The translations under genes were made by a program, and so were the position numbers. A DNA stretch of 64,000 nt from Rhodoferax sp. Its GTDB lineage: Bacteria > Pseudomonadota > Gammaproteobacteria > Burkholderiales > Burkholderiaceae_C. The DNA lies in NCBI RefSeq assembly GCF_028714215.1, contig NZ_JAQTMS010000009.1:1-64000 (forward strand). Direction: 5' to 3'. Under the pieces are notes generated by a model. It did not search any database and was not told the DNA's origin. It worked only from the letters and a program-made list of their open reading frames with translations. Of this stretch, positions 1-10,282 are shown one piece after another; the first letter of the stretch is position 1, and every line of letters begins with the position of its first letter.

Positions 1-113
1 CGCTGGCGCTATTTGCAAGCCCATGAGCGTTTCTAGACTTGAGTGCCCGGCTCTGGCCCAGCGGCCATCCGAAAAAATTCGATAATGAATCCAGTATTGA
101 TTTGGATCCATTT

Positions 114-1388
114 ATGATTTTCCGTTCTTTCAAGTTGTTCTTCGCCGCGCTGATCGCCGCACTGCTGTTGGTCGCTTGCAATAGCGGCGATCCGGCTCCG
201 GCGCCAAGCGGGCTGGCCGTCACCGCCGGTGAATCGTCGGTCACGGTGTCCTGGGATATGACTGACGGCGTTGAATACTGGCTGTTTTTTGGTCCCAGCA
301 GCGCAGCCCCCAGCAGCACGACATCGATGCAAGGCTGGTTTGGCCTGCCGGGCGGCAACGTGGTGATCAAAGCCACCTCACCGTATGTCGTTTCCGGCCT
401 GGTCAACGGCTTGAGCTATTCGTTTTCGGTCAACGGCAGAACCAATGGCGGGCCCGGCGGGCCAGGCGCCACGCCGGTTACCGCCACACCCCGGATTGCC
501 GGCTCAAGTTGGAGCGCCGGCAGCGCCATCTCCGGCAGCGTTGGCTTGCGCGGCCTGACCTATGGTGCAACCACCGCCACCACGACCACCAACTCGGTGG
601 CGAACTTTGTTGCGGCCGGCGCGGCCGGGGCCATCTACGCCAGCCTTGATGGCGTCACCTGGAACGCCATCAACTACGCCACCAGCAGCAACATCAATGG
701 CGCCGCCTACTTTGGTACTTTCAAATTGGTGGGTGATGGTGGCCTGGTGCTGACCAGTTCGGATGCCGCCACTTGGACCGCGCAAACCAGCGGCACCAGC
801 CAGAACCTGTACGCGATCGCCAGCAATTATTCGAATTTGAATGTTGCCGTGGGCGCCAACGGCACCATCATCACCAGCCCCGACGGCGTCACCTGGACGG
901 CGGCAACCAGTTCGGCTACCAGCCGTGATTTGTATGCGGTGGCTTACACCAGCTACAACAGTGGCACCTGGGTCGCCGTCGGCGCCGGCGGCACCGTCGT
1001 GGAAAGCGCGGACGGCTTGACCTGGCATGGCGTCACGTCCGGCAGCACGGCCGACCTGCGCGGCGTTGCCTACACCACCAGCACCTCCACGGACGGCGTC
1101 GTAAGCTACACCTTCGTGGCGGTTGGTGCCTCCGGTACCGTGCTGAGCAGCACCGACGCCAGCACCTGGACGGCACAGGCCGTGAGCGGCGCCGGCGCCC
1201 TCAATGCCGTTGTCTATGGCACGCAGTTTGTGGCGGTTGGCGCCGCTGGCAAGATCTTCATCAGCACCGATGGCCTGAACTGGACGCTGACCCCAGCCGC
1301 CACCAGCCAGGATCTCTACGCCGTGGCACACGGCTCGCTGGATTACTCGGCAGTGGGTGCCGCCGGCACCAATTTACTGTCCAGATAG
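114..1388 (+). CDS. Putative secreted lipoprotein: N-terminal Fn3-like segment followed by Ycf48-like beta-propeller repeats
   Basis: Lipobox LLVAC after a hydrophobic leader (start taken at the internal ATG, 114); repeated FVAVGAxGTxxxSxDGxTWT units. Confidence 0.7.
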   Translation: MIFRSFKLFFAALIAALLLVACNSGDPAPAPSGLAVTAGESSVTVSWDMTDGVEYWLFFGPSSAAPSSTTSMQGWFGLPGGNVVIKATSPYVVSGLVNGLSYSFSVNGRTNGGPGGPGATPVTATPRIAGSSWSAGSAISGSVGLRGLTYGATTATTTTNSVANFVAAGAAGAIYASLDGVTWNAINYATSSNINGAAYFGTFKLVGDGGLVLTSSDAATWTAQTSGTSQNLYAIASNYSNLNVAVGANGTIITSPDGVTWTAATSSATSRDLYAVAYTSYNSGTWVAVGAGGTVVESADGLTWHGVTSGSTADLRGVAYTTSTSTDGVVSYTFVAVGASGTVLSSTDASTWTAQAVSGAGALNAVVYGTQFVAVGAAGKIFISTDGLNWTLTPAATSQDLYAVAHGSLDYSAVGAAGTNLLSR

Positions 1389-2236
1389 CCGCCCGACGCG
1401 GCGGCAACGTTCTTTGCCGCGGCTACCCGCGCGTTCATCCAGCGCAACAGATCGAGCCACATCTGGCGCATCTCGGCATCCCGCGGCGTGCGCGTTGCAT
1501 TGGGCAGCTCGATCGTGACCACCGGCATGCCCTGGTGTGCGCCGCCATAATTGCCCAATGAACCGGGGAAGATGCCAACCTGGTGCAGATACAAGCTGCC
1601 CAGTCGGGACGGCGGCACCACCGGCCCGTCAAAGTCAAGCACGCCATAGGGCGCATGAATACTGACGATCAGTTGCGGCTGAAAATTGCGCATCTCGTCG
1701 TGCAGAAAGCGCGACTCCGGCTCCGACAAGGGTCGCGGACCGGGCCAGCGGCGCGGGTCCTTGCGCGTGCGCTTTTCCCAGTACAACTTGGCATCGCGCT
1801 CCCAATTGGGCGTCGAAAAGTTCCGGTTCAAATCCACACCATGGGCGTTGACGCGGCGCGGCGAGGGGTTGAACAGACCGTCCGGATTGAGCACCGGCAC
1901 AAAACGCCAGTGCACCTGCTGCGCGCCGACCATGGGCAGTTGCGCCGCCAGCCTGATCCAGTGAAAAGCCACCGCCGCCGAAGACGGCTCATCACCATGG
2001 ATGGCGCCGACCACCAGCACCCGCAGCGTGGCATGTTCCGGCTTGACATCGCTGACCCACAGCGTTCGCCCTTTCACGGATCTGGCCGCCGTCGGTTGCA
2101 GCTTGGCGGCCTCGCACAGCTCGCGTCGCAAATTCGGCAAGCGGGCCGCAAAATCGGCGCAAGGTGTGGCGGATTGGGCGCTATCAACAGTTAAAAACAG
2201 AGCCAGCAAAAAGGGCTTCAGGCAACGCGCAGGCAT
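1343..2236 (-). CDS. M14-family zinc carboxypeptidase (MpaA-like)
   Basis: GAIHGDEPSS, NPDG, RVNAHGVDLNRNF motifs and signal peptide; 3' end overlaps the convergent gene. Confidence 0.85.
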   Translation of the reverse strand: MPARCLKPFLLALFLTVDSAQSATPCADFAARLPNLRRELCEAAKLQPTAARSVKGRTLWVSDVKPEHATLRVLVVGAIHGDEPSSAAVAFHWIRLAAQLPMVGAQQVHWRFVPVLNPDGLFNPSPRRVNAHGVDLNRNFSTPNWERDAKLYWEKRTRKDPRRWPGPRPLSEPESRFLHDEMRNFQPQLIVSIHAPYGVLDFDGPVVPPSRLGSLYLHQVGIFPGSLGNYGGAHQGMPVVTIELPNATRTPRDAEMRQMWLDLLRWMNARVAAAKNVAAASGGYLDSKLVPAAPTAE

Positions 2237-2354
2237 GAATCCGAGTTTAACTTCTGGCCCCACCCAATGACGGGTTCAAATATACCTGTCGCTCAATATT
2301 GAGATTGCCTTCACGCAACCCAGTTACGTTCCAACATCACTCGCCGCAGCCTCC

Positions 2355-2954
2355 ATGTTTACCTTTCGCCATCCGCGCCCTGTCGGTAACCGAAAACCGG
2401 TTGCGGAGTTGTCAATGCAACAGGAGGCCAGGGCCATCGACGCGTCGCATGCCATATTGGTCGGAAAGTCGGATGTTCTGCCACCACCCGTAGTCGCCAC
2501 CACTTCAAGCGTGCCGCAACAACTTACGCTGGAGTTCTCGGTTTCGTATCGACTTGCGGAGTACTTGAGCTTCGCCCGGGATCATGCGCCTCTGGTTACG
2601 CAGCGCGTTCTGGCCGCGAAAGGGAAACTTGTCCAAACACCTTCGCGGTTACAAGGCGTGGCACTGACACTCATCTGCACGGTCGCCTTCTTCTTCAAGA
2701 AGCGCCGCATGCCAATTTGCCGGTTTATCATCACCGAGGATGGCATCCATAGAAGCGCGGCTTCGCGCAATTTGTTCATTCCATGGACCGAAGTTCTGGA
2801 GGTTCATCGGTACTCTCAGGGATACTTCATTGAGATGCACCGCGGCGCCATGCCACTGCCGTTCAGGTGCCTCCGTGCCCAGCAAGTGTCGGCATTTGAC
2901 GCTCTCGTTGCCAAGTGGCAAAAGGCCTCTTTGGCATCAACCTTCCCGAAATGA
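2355..2954 (+). CDS. YcxB-like C-terminal domain protein
   Basis: YRLAEYL...ITEDGIHRSAASRNLFIPWTEVLEVHRYSQGYFI pattern. Confidence 0.5.
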   Translation: MFTFRHPRPVGNRKPVAELSMQQEARAIDASHAILVGKSDVLPPPVVATTSSVPQQLTLEFSVSYRLAEYLSFARDHAPLVTQRVLAAKGKLVQTPSRLQGVALTLICTVAFFFKKRRMPICRFIITEDGIHRSAASRNLFIPWTEVLEVHRYSQGYFIEMHRGAMPLPFRCLRAQQVSAFDALVAKWQKASLASTFPK

Positions 2955-3290
2955 TGACATGCCAAACCCGGTTCGGCATAGCGGGAGGATCAGGCTGGAG
3001 GGGCACTCAGCTCCGTGTCCCCCGCCCTGCGGGCTCCTCCTTTACCTGCGCTGAGCGCCCCTCCAGCCTGATCTTTCAAGCAAGGTTGGTGTGCAATCGG
3101 CGCAAACCACCGACGCTCGCCGCCGAGGACGCTGGGGTGGGTGGCGTAGCGTGGACTTGGGGTTTTGCCAAATTAAGGGGGAGGCCGAAGGCCGGAGGAC
3201 ATTCGCAGAGCTACCCACCGCAGCGCTCTCGACCCACACACGCCTGGGCTGTAGTTCTTGACTTGCGAAAGCAATCCGCATCAGCCACGC
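2945..3290 (-). repeat. Copy A of the three-copy structured intergenic element (hairpin core 2988-3073)
   Basis: Reverse-complement match to copies at 5975-6215 and 53935-54119; carries about 100 bp extra sequence. Confidence 0.85.
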
Positions 3291-3367
3291 TCGGCTGAAA
3301 CGGTGTCCTGAATTTCGGGATTTTCAATAGCCGATTCACCTTCAGTCATCAATAGCGTGCCAAGCAA

Positions 3368-3877
3368 ATGAGACGTGAGGCGACGCCAGTTATAGTGTCG
3401 GCGCCGCATGACTTGTCGCAACTGATCAACGCTAAAACACTGATGACTCTCCCACCTTGGTTATCGATTGCCGCCGCAGAGACGGGTGTGCGCACCTTTG
3501 CGCCGGGCGCCAGCAACCCCAGAATCACCGAGTACCACGCCCACACCAACATCCGGGGCTATGACGACAAAGCCTCCTGGTGCTCCTCCTTTGTCAACTG
3601 GGCGCTGGCCCAAGCGGGCATTCAGGGCACCGGCTCGGCGCTGGCCCGCTCCTGGTTGGCCTGGGGCGAGCCTTTGAGCGAGCCGGTACCTGGCTGCATC
3701 GTGGTCCTGTCACGCGAAGATCCTGGCGGCTGGAAAGGTCATGTCGGCTTCTTCCTGCGCGCCGACGCCCAGTTGATCCATCTGTTGGGCGGCAATCAGC
3801 TGGAACAGGTGCGCGAGCACTTCTACCCCCTGTCATCGGTGCTGGGCTACCGTTGGCCGGCGCGCAACACACCCTGA
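3368..3877 (+). CDS. TIGR02594-like / CHAP-type peptidoglycan hydrolase-like protein
   Basis: DDKASWCSSFVNWALAQAG ... GCIVVLSR...GHVGFFL Cys/His arrangement. Confidence 0.65.
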   Translation: MRREATPVIVSAPHDLSQLINAKTLMTLPPWLSIAAAETGVRTFAPGASNPRITEYHAHTNIRGYDDKASWCSSFVNWALAQAGIQGTGSALARSWLAWGEPLSEPVPGCIVVLSREDPGGWKGHVGFFLRADAQLIHLLGGNQLEQVREHFYPLSSVLGYRWPARNTP

Positions 3878-3895
3878 CGCTTGGGCAACCCCACC

Positions 3896-4492
3896 ATGCC
3901 ACTCACTCCAAGACGCTGCCTGAGCGCCCTCCTGCTGGGGGTCACGGCCGCCCTATCTTCGCCGGCACAGGCACTGGAGAACGACCTGGGCAACGCCGTG
4001 CAAAGCGTCGCCGGCATCTACAGCAGCATCTGGATTCATGAGATGGGCCACGCATTGACCTTCCATGCTTTGGGCGCCACCGACATTGAAATCAAGGTAC
4101 CCCGCGAAGGCTGCCGGCTGTGCGGAGAAACGACTTCCAAGAGTCCGGCCGGCGGCTACCAACTCTGGCATGCACAGGCCATTGCCGGATCAGGCCTGCT
4201 GGCGGCCAACCTGGCCGGCGAACTGGTGATCCAGCGCCAGTCGCTGCACGGCTCAGCCTTCGCACAAAGCGTTCTGGGCAGCTCCTTGGTGTCCAACGCC
4301 ATCCATGTCTACACCTATTACACCCGCTACGTCGGCGTCGACGGCTACCGGGGCAACGACATCGACGCCTTCGCGGCCAGTGGCGGCAACCCGCATCTTT
4401 TTTCGGCAGCGCTGCTGGCCTATACCGCCTGGTCGCTGCAGCGCATGCGGCAGAAGGAGATTCCGTTCTTCTATGTCAATCTTCGCTTTTAG
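3896..4492 (+). CDS. Small secreted protein with HExxH metallopeptidase motif
   Basis: Signal peptide MPLTPRRCLSALLLGVTAALSSPAQA; WIHEMGHALTFHALG motif. Confidence 0.6.
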   Translation: MPLTPRRCLSALLLGVTAALSSPAQALENDLGNAVQSVAGIYSSIWIHEMGHALTFHALGATDIEIKVPREGCRLCGETTSKSPAGGYQLWHAQAIAGSGLLAANLAGELVIQRQSLHGSAFAQSVLGSSLVSNAIHVYTYYTRYVGVDGYRGNDIDAFAASGGNPHLFSAALLAYTAWSLQRMRQKEIPFFYVNLRF

Positions 4493-4504
4493 CCAGGAAA
4501 ATCC

Positions 4505-5116
4505 ATGGAAAAGATCGACCTCAAAAAAGACCTGAAACAGTACCAAGCGTCTGCCAAGGAGGTGGTGCAGCTTGACGTACCGAGCTTCCAGTTCCTGATG
4601 GTCGACGGCCGGGGCGATCCGAACACCTCGCCAGAATATGCCCAGGCGGTGGAGGCCTTGTTTTCCGTCTCTTACACGGCCAAGTTCATGCTCAAGAAGG
4701 GGCCGCAGCAACTTGACTATGCCGTCATGCCGCTGGAAGGGCTTTGGTGGGCCGATGACATGTCCGCCTTCGTCACCGGCGACAAAGCCAAGTGGCAGTG
4801 GACCCTGCTGATCCTGCAGCCATCCTTCGTGACCCCTGAAACCATCCAGGTGGCCATTGTCGAAGTCCGCAGAAAGAAAAAATTGCCGGCCCTCGACAAG
4901 CTACGCCTGGAGGATTTCTCTGAAGGTCTTTGTGCTCAAGTGCTGCACGTCGGGCCGTTCGCGGAGGAAGGGCCAACCATCGAGCGCCTGCATCAATTCA
5001 TCGATGAGCGCACCGGCCGCAGCGGCAAGCACCATGAAATCTACCTGAGCGACATACGGCGCGCCGACCCGAAGCGATGGAAAACCATCATTCGGCATCC
5101 CATGAAACGAGCTTGA
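4505..5116 (+). CDS. GyrI-like small-molecule-binding domain protein
   Basis: QLDVPSFQFLMVDGRGDPNTSPEYAQAVEALFSVSY...YAVMPLEGLWW. Confidence 0.75.
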   Translation: MEKIDLKKDLKQYQASAKEVVQLDVPSFQFLMVDGRGDPNTSPEYAQAVEALFSVSYTAKFMLKKGPQQLDYAVMPLEGLWWADDMSAFVTGDKAKWQWTLLILQPSFVTPETIQVAIVEVRRKKKLPALDKLRLEDFSEGLCAQVLHVGPFAEEGPTIERLHQFIDERTGRSGKHHEIYLSDIRRADPKRWKTIIRHPMKRA

Positions 5117-5118
5117 CC

Positions 5119-5535
5119 ATGACAACGATTCAATGGTCGGTTACCGATCTGAACGCCGTGCTGGAGCGAACGCCGTTCCTGAAGTCGTACGGCTTCAACG
5201 TCCAGTCCTGCGCCCCTGGCGAGTGTGTGCTGCGGGTTCCCTTCAACTTGGCGCTCGAGCGGCCGGGCGGCATCGTCAGCGGCATGACACTGATGGGCGC
5301 CGCCGACGTCGCCATGTGGCTGGCCATCATGACGCAGCGGGGCACCGAGGAACAGTGGGTCACCTCGGACATGAAGACCGCCTTTCTGCGCAGCGCTCGC
5401 CAGGAGGATTTCTTGTGCACCGCCCGAATTCTCAAGCTGGGGAAACGCAGCGCCTATGGCAGCGCCGAATGCAACGGTGTTGCCTCAGGCTTGCTGGCGC
5501 ACCATGTGCTCACCTATGTCAAAGTCGCAAGCTGA
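5119..5535 (+). CDS. PaaI-like hotdog thioesterase family protein (DUF4442-like)
   Basis: Hotdog pattern; start at ATG 5119. Confidence 0.65.
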   Translation: MTTIQWSVTDLNAVLERTPFLKSYGFNVQSCAPGECVLRVPFNLALERPGGIVSGMTLMGAADVAMWLAIMTQRGTEEQWVTSDMKTAFLRSARQEDFLCTARILKLGKRSAYGSAECNGVASGLLAHHVLTYVKVAS

Positions 5536-5593
5536 GCGCCCAATCCACCGCCTTGATCTGCCCCCACCAACCACACAACCGGAGTGAAACACC

Positions 5594-5914
5594 ATGCACG
5601 ACATCAAATGGACCCATTCTGAGCAGAAGACGGCACGGAAGGTGTTCGACGCAGCCCTGCAACGAGAGCTTGCGGCGATCCTGTCCAAGCTCAAGGAATT
5701 GGCGGCCAGCGCAAAGACGCCTCAAGACATGTGGGAAATCGAAAAATACCTCACTCAACAGCGACGTCAGATTGACTCGAAATACGACTTTCGGTATTCA
5801 CAGTTGATTGAGGTGTTCGGCAGGCTGCTGCGTGAGAACTGGATCGAAGAAAAAGAACTGCAGGCTCTCTCACCAGAGAAACTCGCCTGGATTCAACACA
5901 TCGCCACGCTGTGA
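5594..5914 (+). CDS. Hypothetical helical protein
   Basis: Intact ORF with upstream purine-rich RBS. Confidence 0.55.
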   Translation: MHDIKWTHSEQKTARKVFDAALQRELAAILSKLKELAASAKTPQDMWEIEKYLTQQRRQIDSKYDFRYSQLIEVFGRLLRENWIEEKELQALSPEKLAWIQHIATL

Positions 5915-5974
5915 ACCAACTGTTCCGCCAGTCGGGCCGCATTCTGTAGCCAACCCTGGTCAAGCCTGTCTGAT

Positions 5975-6215
5975 GCAGATTGCTTTCGCAAGTCAATAAC
6001 TGAGGCCCAGGCGTGTGTGGGCCGAGGGCGCCGCAACGAGCGTCGGTGGTTTGCCCAGCTCGCATACCAGCCCAGCCTGAAAGATCAGGTTGGTGGGGCG
6101 CTCGGTGCAGGTAAAGGAGGAGCCCGCAGGGCGGGGGACACGGAGCTGAGTGCCCCTCCAGCCTGATCCACCAGGTACATGAGCGGAGTTTGGCACGTCA
6201 TCCTTTCGGGAACGA
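5975..6215 (+). repeat. Copy B of the three-copy structured intergenic element (hairpin core 6083-6168)
   Basis: Near-identical to copies A and C. Confidence 0.85.
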
Positions 6216-6228
6216 TCCATAAAAGTGT

Positions 6229-6566
6229 GAAGCCCACCGATAAGCCGGATTCTGTGCAACTGCCAACCCTTGCGGGCCGGCAGAAGTGACTGCCATTAAT
6301 CTGGGCTGTTGGTCGCCCAACAGCTCGGTGCTACCTACCCGCACACTCCGGGGGCCCCGTCAACGTGTGCCTACTTGGTATTGCTGCGCGTAGAGATTGC
6401 CCGTTTCACCCGAACTTAATCGGCTCGTCTCTGTTGCTCTGATCCTCACCTTATACCTTGCGGCTTTCAGTGGACAGCCGTTAGCTGCTACGCTGCCCTA
6501 TGCAGTCCGGACGTTCCTCCAGTGCCCTGTTTCCAGGATTGCACCAGCGGCAGTCTGGCGGGCTTC
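6229..6566 (-). ncRNA. rnpB: RNase P RNA (bacterial type A)
   Basis: Minus strand begins GAAGCCCGCCAGACTGCCGC, contains GGAACGTCCGGACTGCATAGGGCAG, ends ACAGAATCCGGCTTATCGGTGGGCTTC; P1 ends pair. Confidence 0.95.
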
Positions 6567-6676
6567 ACCCCTCCATTATCGCGGCTATCCATAACCTTAT
6601 ATCGAAAACTGTCGATCAACTGGTCCAAAATCTGGCCTTCTTCGCCCCAACCCACCACCTGCCCAAGGAGTTCCTC

Positions 6677-7594
6677 ATGAAAGCCGACAACATCCTGCAA
6701 ACCATTGGCAACACGCCGCACGTGCGCATCAACCGCCTGTTCGGCAGTTCGCACAAGGTCTGGATCAAGTCCGAACGCAGCAATCCCGGCGGCTCCATCA
6801 AGGACCGCATTGCACTGTCCATGGTCGAGGCGGCCGAGAAAAGCGGCCAGCTCAAGCCCGGCGCCACCATCATCGAGCCGACCTCTGGTAACACCGGTGT
6901 CGGCCTGGCCATGGTGGCCGCGGTCAAGGGCTACAAACTGATTCTGGTGATGCCCGACAGCATGTCGGTGGAGCGCCGCCGCCTGATGCTGGCCTACGGC
7001 GCCACCTTCGACCTGACGCCGCGCGAAAAAGGCATAAAAGGCGCCATTGCCCGCGCCACGGAACTGGTGGCTGCCACACCCAATTCGTGGATGCCGCAGC
7101 AGTTCGAGAACCCGGCCAACATCGACGCCCATGTGCGCAGCACGGCGCTGGAAATTTTGGCCGATTTTCCGGATGGCATCGACGCCTTGATCACCGGCGT
7201 CGGCACCGGTGGTCACCTGACCGGTTGCGCCCAGGTCCTGAAAGCCAAATGGCCCAAGCTCAAGGTCTACGCGGTGGAGCCGGTGGCCTCTCCCGTGATC
7301 TCGGGCGGTGCGCCGGCGCCGCACTCGATCCAGGGCATTGGCGCCGGCTTTGTGCCGAAGAACCTGGACACCGCTTTGCTCGATGGCGTGATTCTGGTCG
7401 ATGCCGAACCGGCACGCGAGATGGCGCGCCGCTGCGCCCGCGAGGAAGGCATTCTGGTGGGCATCTCCAGTGGTGCCACGCTGGCCGCGATTGCGCAAAA
7501 ACTGCCCGATCTGCCGGCCGGTGCCACCGTGCTGGGCTTTAACTACGACACGGGGGAGCGATATTTGTCGATTGAAGGTTTCCTGCCGGCCTGA
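6677..7594 (+). CDS. cysK: Cysteine synthase A (O-acetylserine sulfhydrylase)
   Basis: [24 protein letters not shown]; true start is ATG 6677, not 6500 (which lies in rnpB antisense). Confidence 0.9.
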   Translation: MKADNILQTIGNTPHVRINRLFGSSHKVWIKSERSNPGGSIKDRIALSMVEAAEKSGQLKPGATIIEPTSGNTGVGLAMVAAVKGYKLILVMPDSMSVERRRLMLAYGATFDLTPREKGIKGAIARATELVAATPNSWMPQQFENPANIDAHVRSTALEILADFPDGIDALITGVGTGGHLTGCAQVLKAKWPKLKVYAVEPVASPVISGGAPAPHSIQGIGAGFVPKNLDTALLDGVILVDAEPAREMARRCAREEGILVGISSGATLAAIAQKLPDLPAGATVLGFNYDTGERYLSIEGFLPA

Positions 7595-7668
7595 AACCGG
7601 GCCGGCAAGGCCAGACCGTAAAATTCGGTGCTTCTGCTTGATAAACACAAGCCCACCAGACACCGACC

Positions 7669-9366
7669 ATGATCCGACTGACAGAGCTCAAGCTGGGGCT
7701 TGAGCACTCCGCCGAAGACCTCAACGCACTGATTCACAGCACACTGGCCGTAACGGCGGCCGACGTGGCGCAGTCCAGCATTTTCAAACGCAGTATTGAT
7801 GCGCGCAAAGCCGAACTGCGGGTGGTCTACATCGTCGATGTGGAGCTAAGCCCGGGGCTGGAGGCCACGTTGCTGGCCAAGTTTTCCGGCAACCCGCATA
7901 TCTTTGCCGCACCCGACCTGGCGTACCACCCGGTCGCTCAAGCCCCCATCAACTTCGGGCCGCGTCCGGTCGTGGTGGGCTTTGGTCCCTGCGGTATTTT
8001 TGCCGCCCTCATTCTGGCGCAAGCAGGCTTCAAGCCTATCGTGCTGGAGCGTGGCAAGACGGTGCGTGAACGCACCCAGGACACCTGGGGCCTGTGGCGC
8101 AAGCGCGAGCTCAACCCCGAATCGAACGTGCAATTCGGCGAGGGCGGCGCCGGCACTTTTTCCGACGGCAAGCTCTACAGCCAGATCAAGGACCCGCGGC
8201 ACCTCGGGCGCAAGGTCATGAACGAGTTCGTCAAGGCCGGCGCGCCGCCCGAGATCCTGGTCGATGCGCACCCCCACATAGGCACCTTCAAATTGGTCAA
8301 AGTGGTGGAGAACCTGCGCCAGCAGATCATCGCACTGGGCGGCGAAATCCGCTTTCAGCAGCGCGTCACCGATGTGCTGATCGAAGGTGCTGCCGATGAC
8401 CGCCAATTGCGTGGTTTGACGGTCTTGAACCAGGCGAGCGGTGAGTCCTATGAACTGCCTGCCGAGCAGGTGGTGCTGGCGCTGGGCCACAGTTCGCGCG
8501 ACACCTTCGCCATGCTGTACCGGCGCGGTGTCGCGATGGAAGCCAAACCGTTCTCGATCGGCTTTCGCATCGAGCACCCGCAAAGCCTGATCGACCGCGC
8601 CCGCTGGGGCCGCCATGCCGGTCACCCCAAGCTGGGCGCGGCCGACTACAAACTGGTGCACCACGCCAGCAATGGCCGCTCCGTGTACAGCTTTTGCATG
8701 TGTCCCGGCGGCACCGTGGTGGCGGCGACCTCCGAGATCGGTCGCGTGGTGACCAACGGCATGAGCCAGTATTCGCGCAACGAGCGCAATGCCAACGCCG
8801 GCATCGTGGTGGGCATTGAGCCCAGCGACTACCCGAGCGACGCCGCCGCCTTCCATGCCACCCTGGGCGACCAGGTGCCAAGCCAATTGACGCCCGGCAT
8901 GGCACAGCATCCGCTGGCCGGCATCGTGTTGCAGCGCCAGCTCGAATCGAATGCCTATGTGCTGGGCGGCGCCAACTACGACGCACCGGGGCAACTGCTG
9001 GGCGACTTCCTGGCGGGCCGGGCCTCGACCCAACTGGGCGAAGTGGAGCCCTCATACAAGCCGGGCGTCGAGCTGGTCGATCTGGGCAGCGCCCTGCCAG
9101 GCTACGCGATCGATGCGATCCGGCAGGCACTGCCCGCCTTTGGCCACAAGATCAAGGGTTTCGACCGGCCCGACGCGGTCCTCACCGGCGTGGAGACGCG
9201 CACCTCGTCACCGCTCAAAATGCCGCGCGGCGAGGATTTTCAGAGCAGCAACACGCGCGGACTCTATCCGGCCGGCGAAGGTGCCAGCTATGCCGGCGGT
9301 ATCCTGTCGGCCGGGGTGGATGGCATCAAGGTGGCCGAGGCGCTGGCCAGGAATTTGCTGGGCTGA
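7669..9366 (+). CDS. FAD-dependent oxidoreductase (COG2509-like)
   Basis: VVVGFGPCGIFAALILAQAG; FGEGGAGTFSDGKL; C-terminal GEGASYAGGILSAGVDG. Confidence 0.85.
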   Translation: MIRLTELKLGLEHSAEDLNALIHSTLAVTAADVAQSSIFKRSIDARKAELRVVYIVDVELSPGLEATLLAKFSGNPHIFAAPDLAYHPVAQAPINFGPRPVVVGFGPCGIFAALILAQAGFKPIVLERGKTVRERTQDTWGLWRKRELNPESNVQFGEGGAGTFSDGKLYSQIKDPRHLGRKVMNEFVKAGAPPEILVDAHPHIGTFKLVKVVENLRQQIIALGGEIRFQQRVTDVLIEGAADDRQLRGLTVLNQASGESYELPAEQVVLALGHSSRDTFAMLYRRGVAMEAKPFSIGFRIEHPQSLIDRARWGRHAGHPKLGAADYKLVHHASNGRSVYSFCMCPGGTVVAATSEIGRVVTNGMSQYSRNERNANAGIVVGIEPSDYPSDAAAFHATLGDQVPSQLTPGMAQHPLAGIVLQRQLESNAYVLGGANYDAPGQLLGDFLAGRASTQLGEVEPSYKPGVELVDLGSALPGYAIDAIRQALPAFGHKIKGFDRPDAVLTGVETRTSSPLKMPRGEDFQSSNTRGLYPAGEGASYAGGILSAGVDGIKVAEALARNLLG

Positions 9367-9370
9367 GCAC

Positions 9371-10255
9371 TCACGCTGCCGTTGGCGTTGCCGGGCGCGT
9401 GGCGCCCCACAGGCCGGCCAGACAAAACACGATGCCGGCAGTCGACACCAGCGTCGGACGCCAGCCCTCCAGCAGCGCCGACAGTAGCAGCGCAATCACC
9501 GGAATGATCATGCCTATGAGCGCGGCGCGCCCGGGTCCCTGGCGCTGCGCCAGCTTGAAGTAAAGCAGGAAGGCCACCACCGAACCGAAGGCGCTGAGGT
9601 AGACCAGCGACAGCCAGTAACTGGGACGCGAGTCCAGATGAAATGGCACCCCGCTGACGGCGGCTATCAGCAGCAGCGTGGCCGCGCCATAGCCCATGCT
9701 CCAGGCCAACAGCGGAATCAGTGCGGTGCCGCCACGGGTCAGGCGCAGCGTCATCATGTTGCCGACCGAGGCACAGGTGACCGCCAGCAAACCGATGCCG
9801 ACGGCGCCCAGCACCTCGGGGGCGGCACGGGTGGTCGCGATGTCGGGCCAGAAGATCAACACGATGCCCAGCACCCCCAGCGCTGCGGAGAACAGGAAGC
9901 GCCGGCTGATGGTCTGGCCAAAACACAGTGCGCCGCCGATGGCGTTGGTGAAAATCATCAGCGAAAACAACACCGCCATCAAACCCGAAGCGAGGTGTTT
10001 TTCGGCCTGGTAAGTGCTGATGTAGTTGAAGCCGTACTGCACCGCTCCGGTCGCCAACAGCCAGCCGTGCGCGCCCGGGCTGAACGCCAGCGACTCGCCG
10101 CGCCAGCGCGCAATGGCAAACAGCATCAGGCTGGCCAATCCAAAGCGCAGCGCCACCGAATGCAGCACCGCCACCTCGCCCAATTGGTACAGGATAGCGT
10201 GCCAGGTGGTGGCCCAGATCAGGGTCGGCACCCAGAACAGGAAACGGTCAGACAC
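9371..10255 (-). CDS. EamA/DMT-family transporter
   Basis: About 10 hydrophobic segments; typical EamA organisation. Confidence 0.8.
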   Translation of the reverse strand: MSDRFLFWVPTLIWATTWHAILYQLGEVAVLHSVALRFGLASLMLFAIARWRGESLAFSPGAHGWLLATGAVQYGFNYISTYQAEKHLASGLMAVLFSLMIFTNAIGGALCFGQTISRRFLFSAALGVLGIVLIFWPDIATTRAAPEVLGAVGIGLLAVTCASVGNMMTLRLTRGGTALIPLLAWSMGYGAATLLLIAAVSGVPFHLDSRPSYWLSLVYLSAFGSVVAFLLYFKLAQRQGPGRAALIGMIIPVIALLLSALLEGWRPTLVSTAGIVFCLAGLWGATRPATPTAA

Positions 10256-10282
10256 GCACGGTCCACCCAGTGCTGTGGCGCA

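Noticed and set aside
2945-3290. CRISPR array interpretation of the repeats
   Set aside because: Copies are dispersed over 50 kb, not tandem with spacers, and no cas genes are present. The Cas4-like DUF2779 protein is not evidence for CRISPR.
6488-7663. 391-aa minus-strand ORF
   Set aside because: Antisense shadow of cysK, partly over rnpB.
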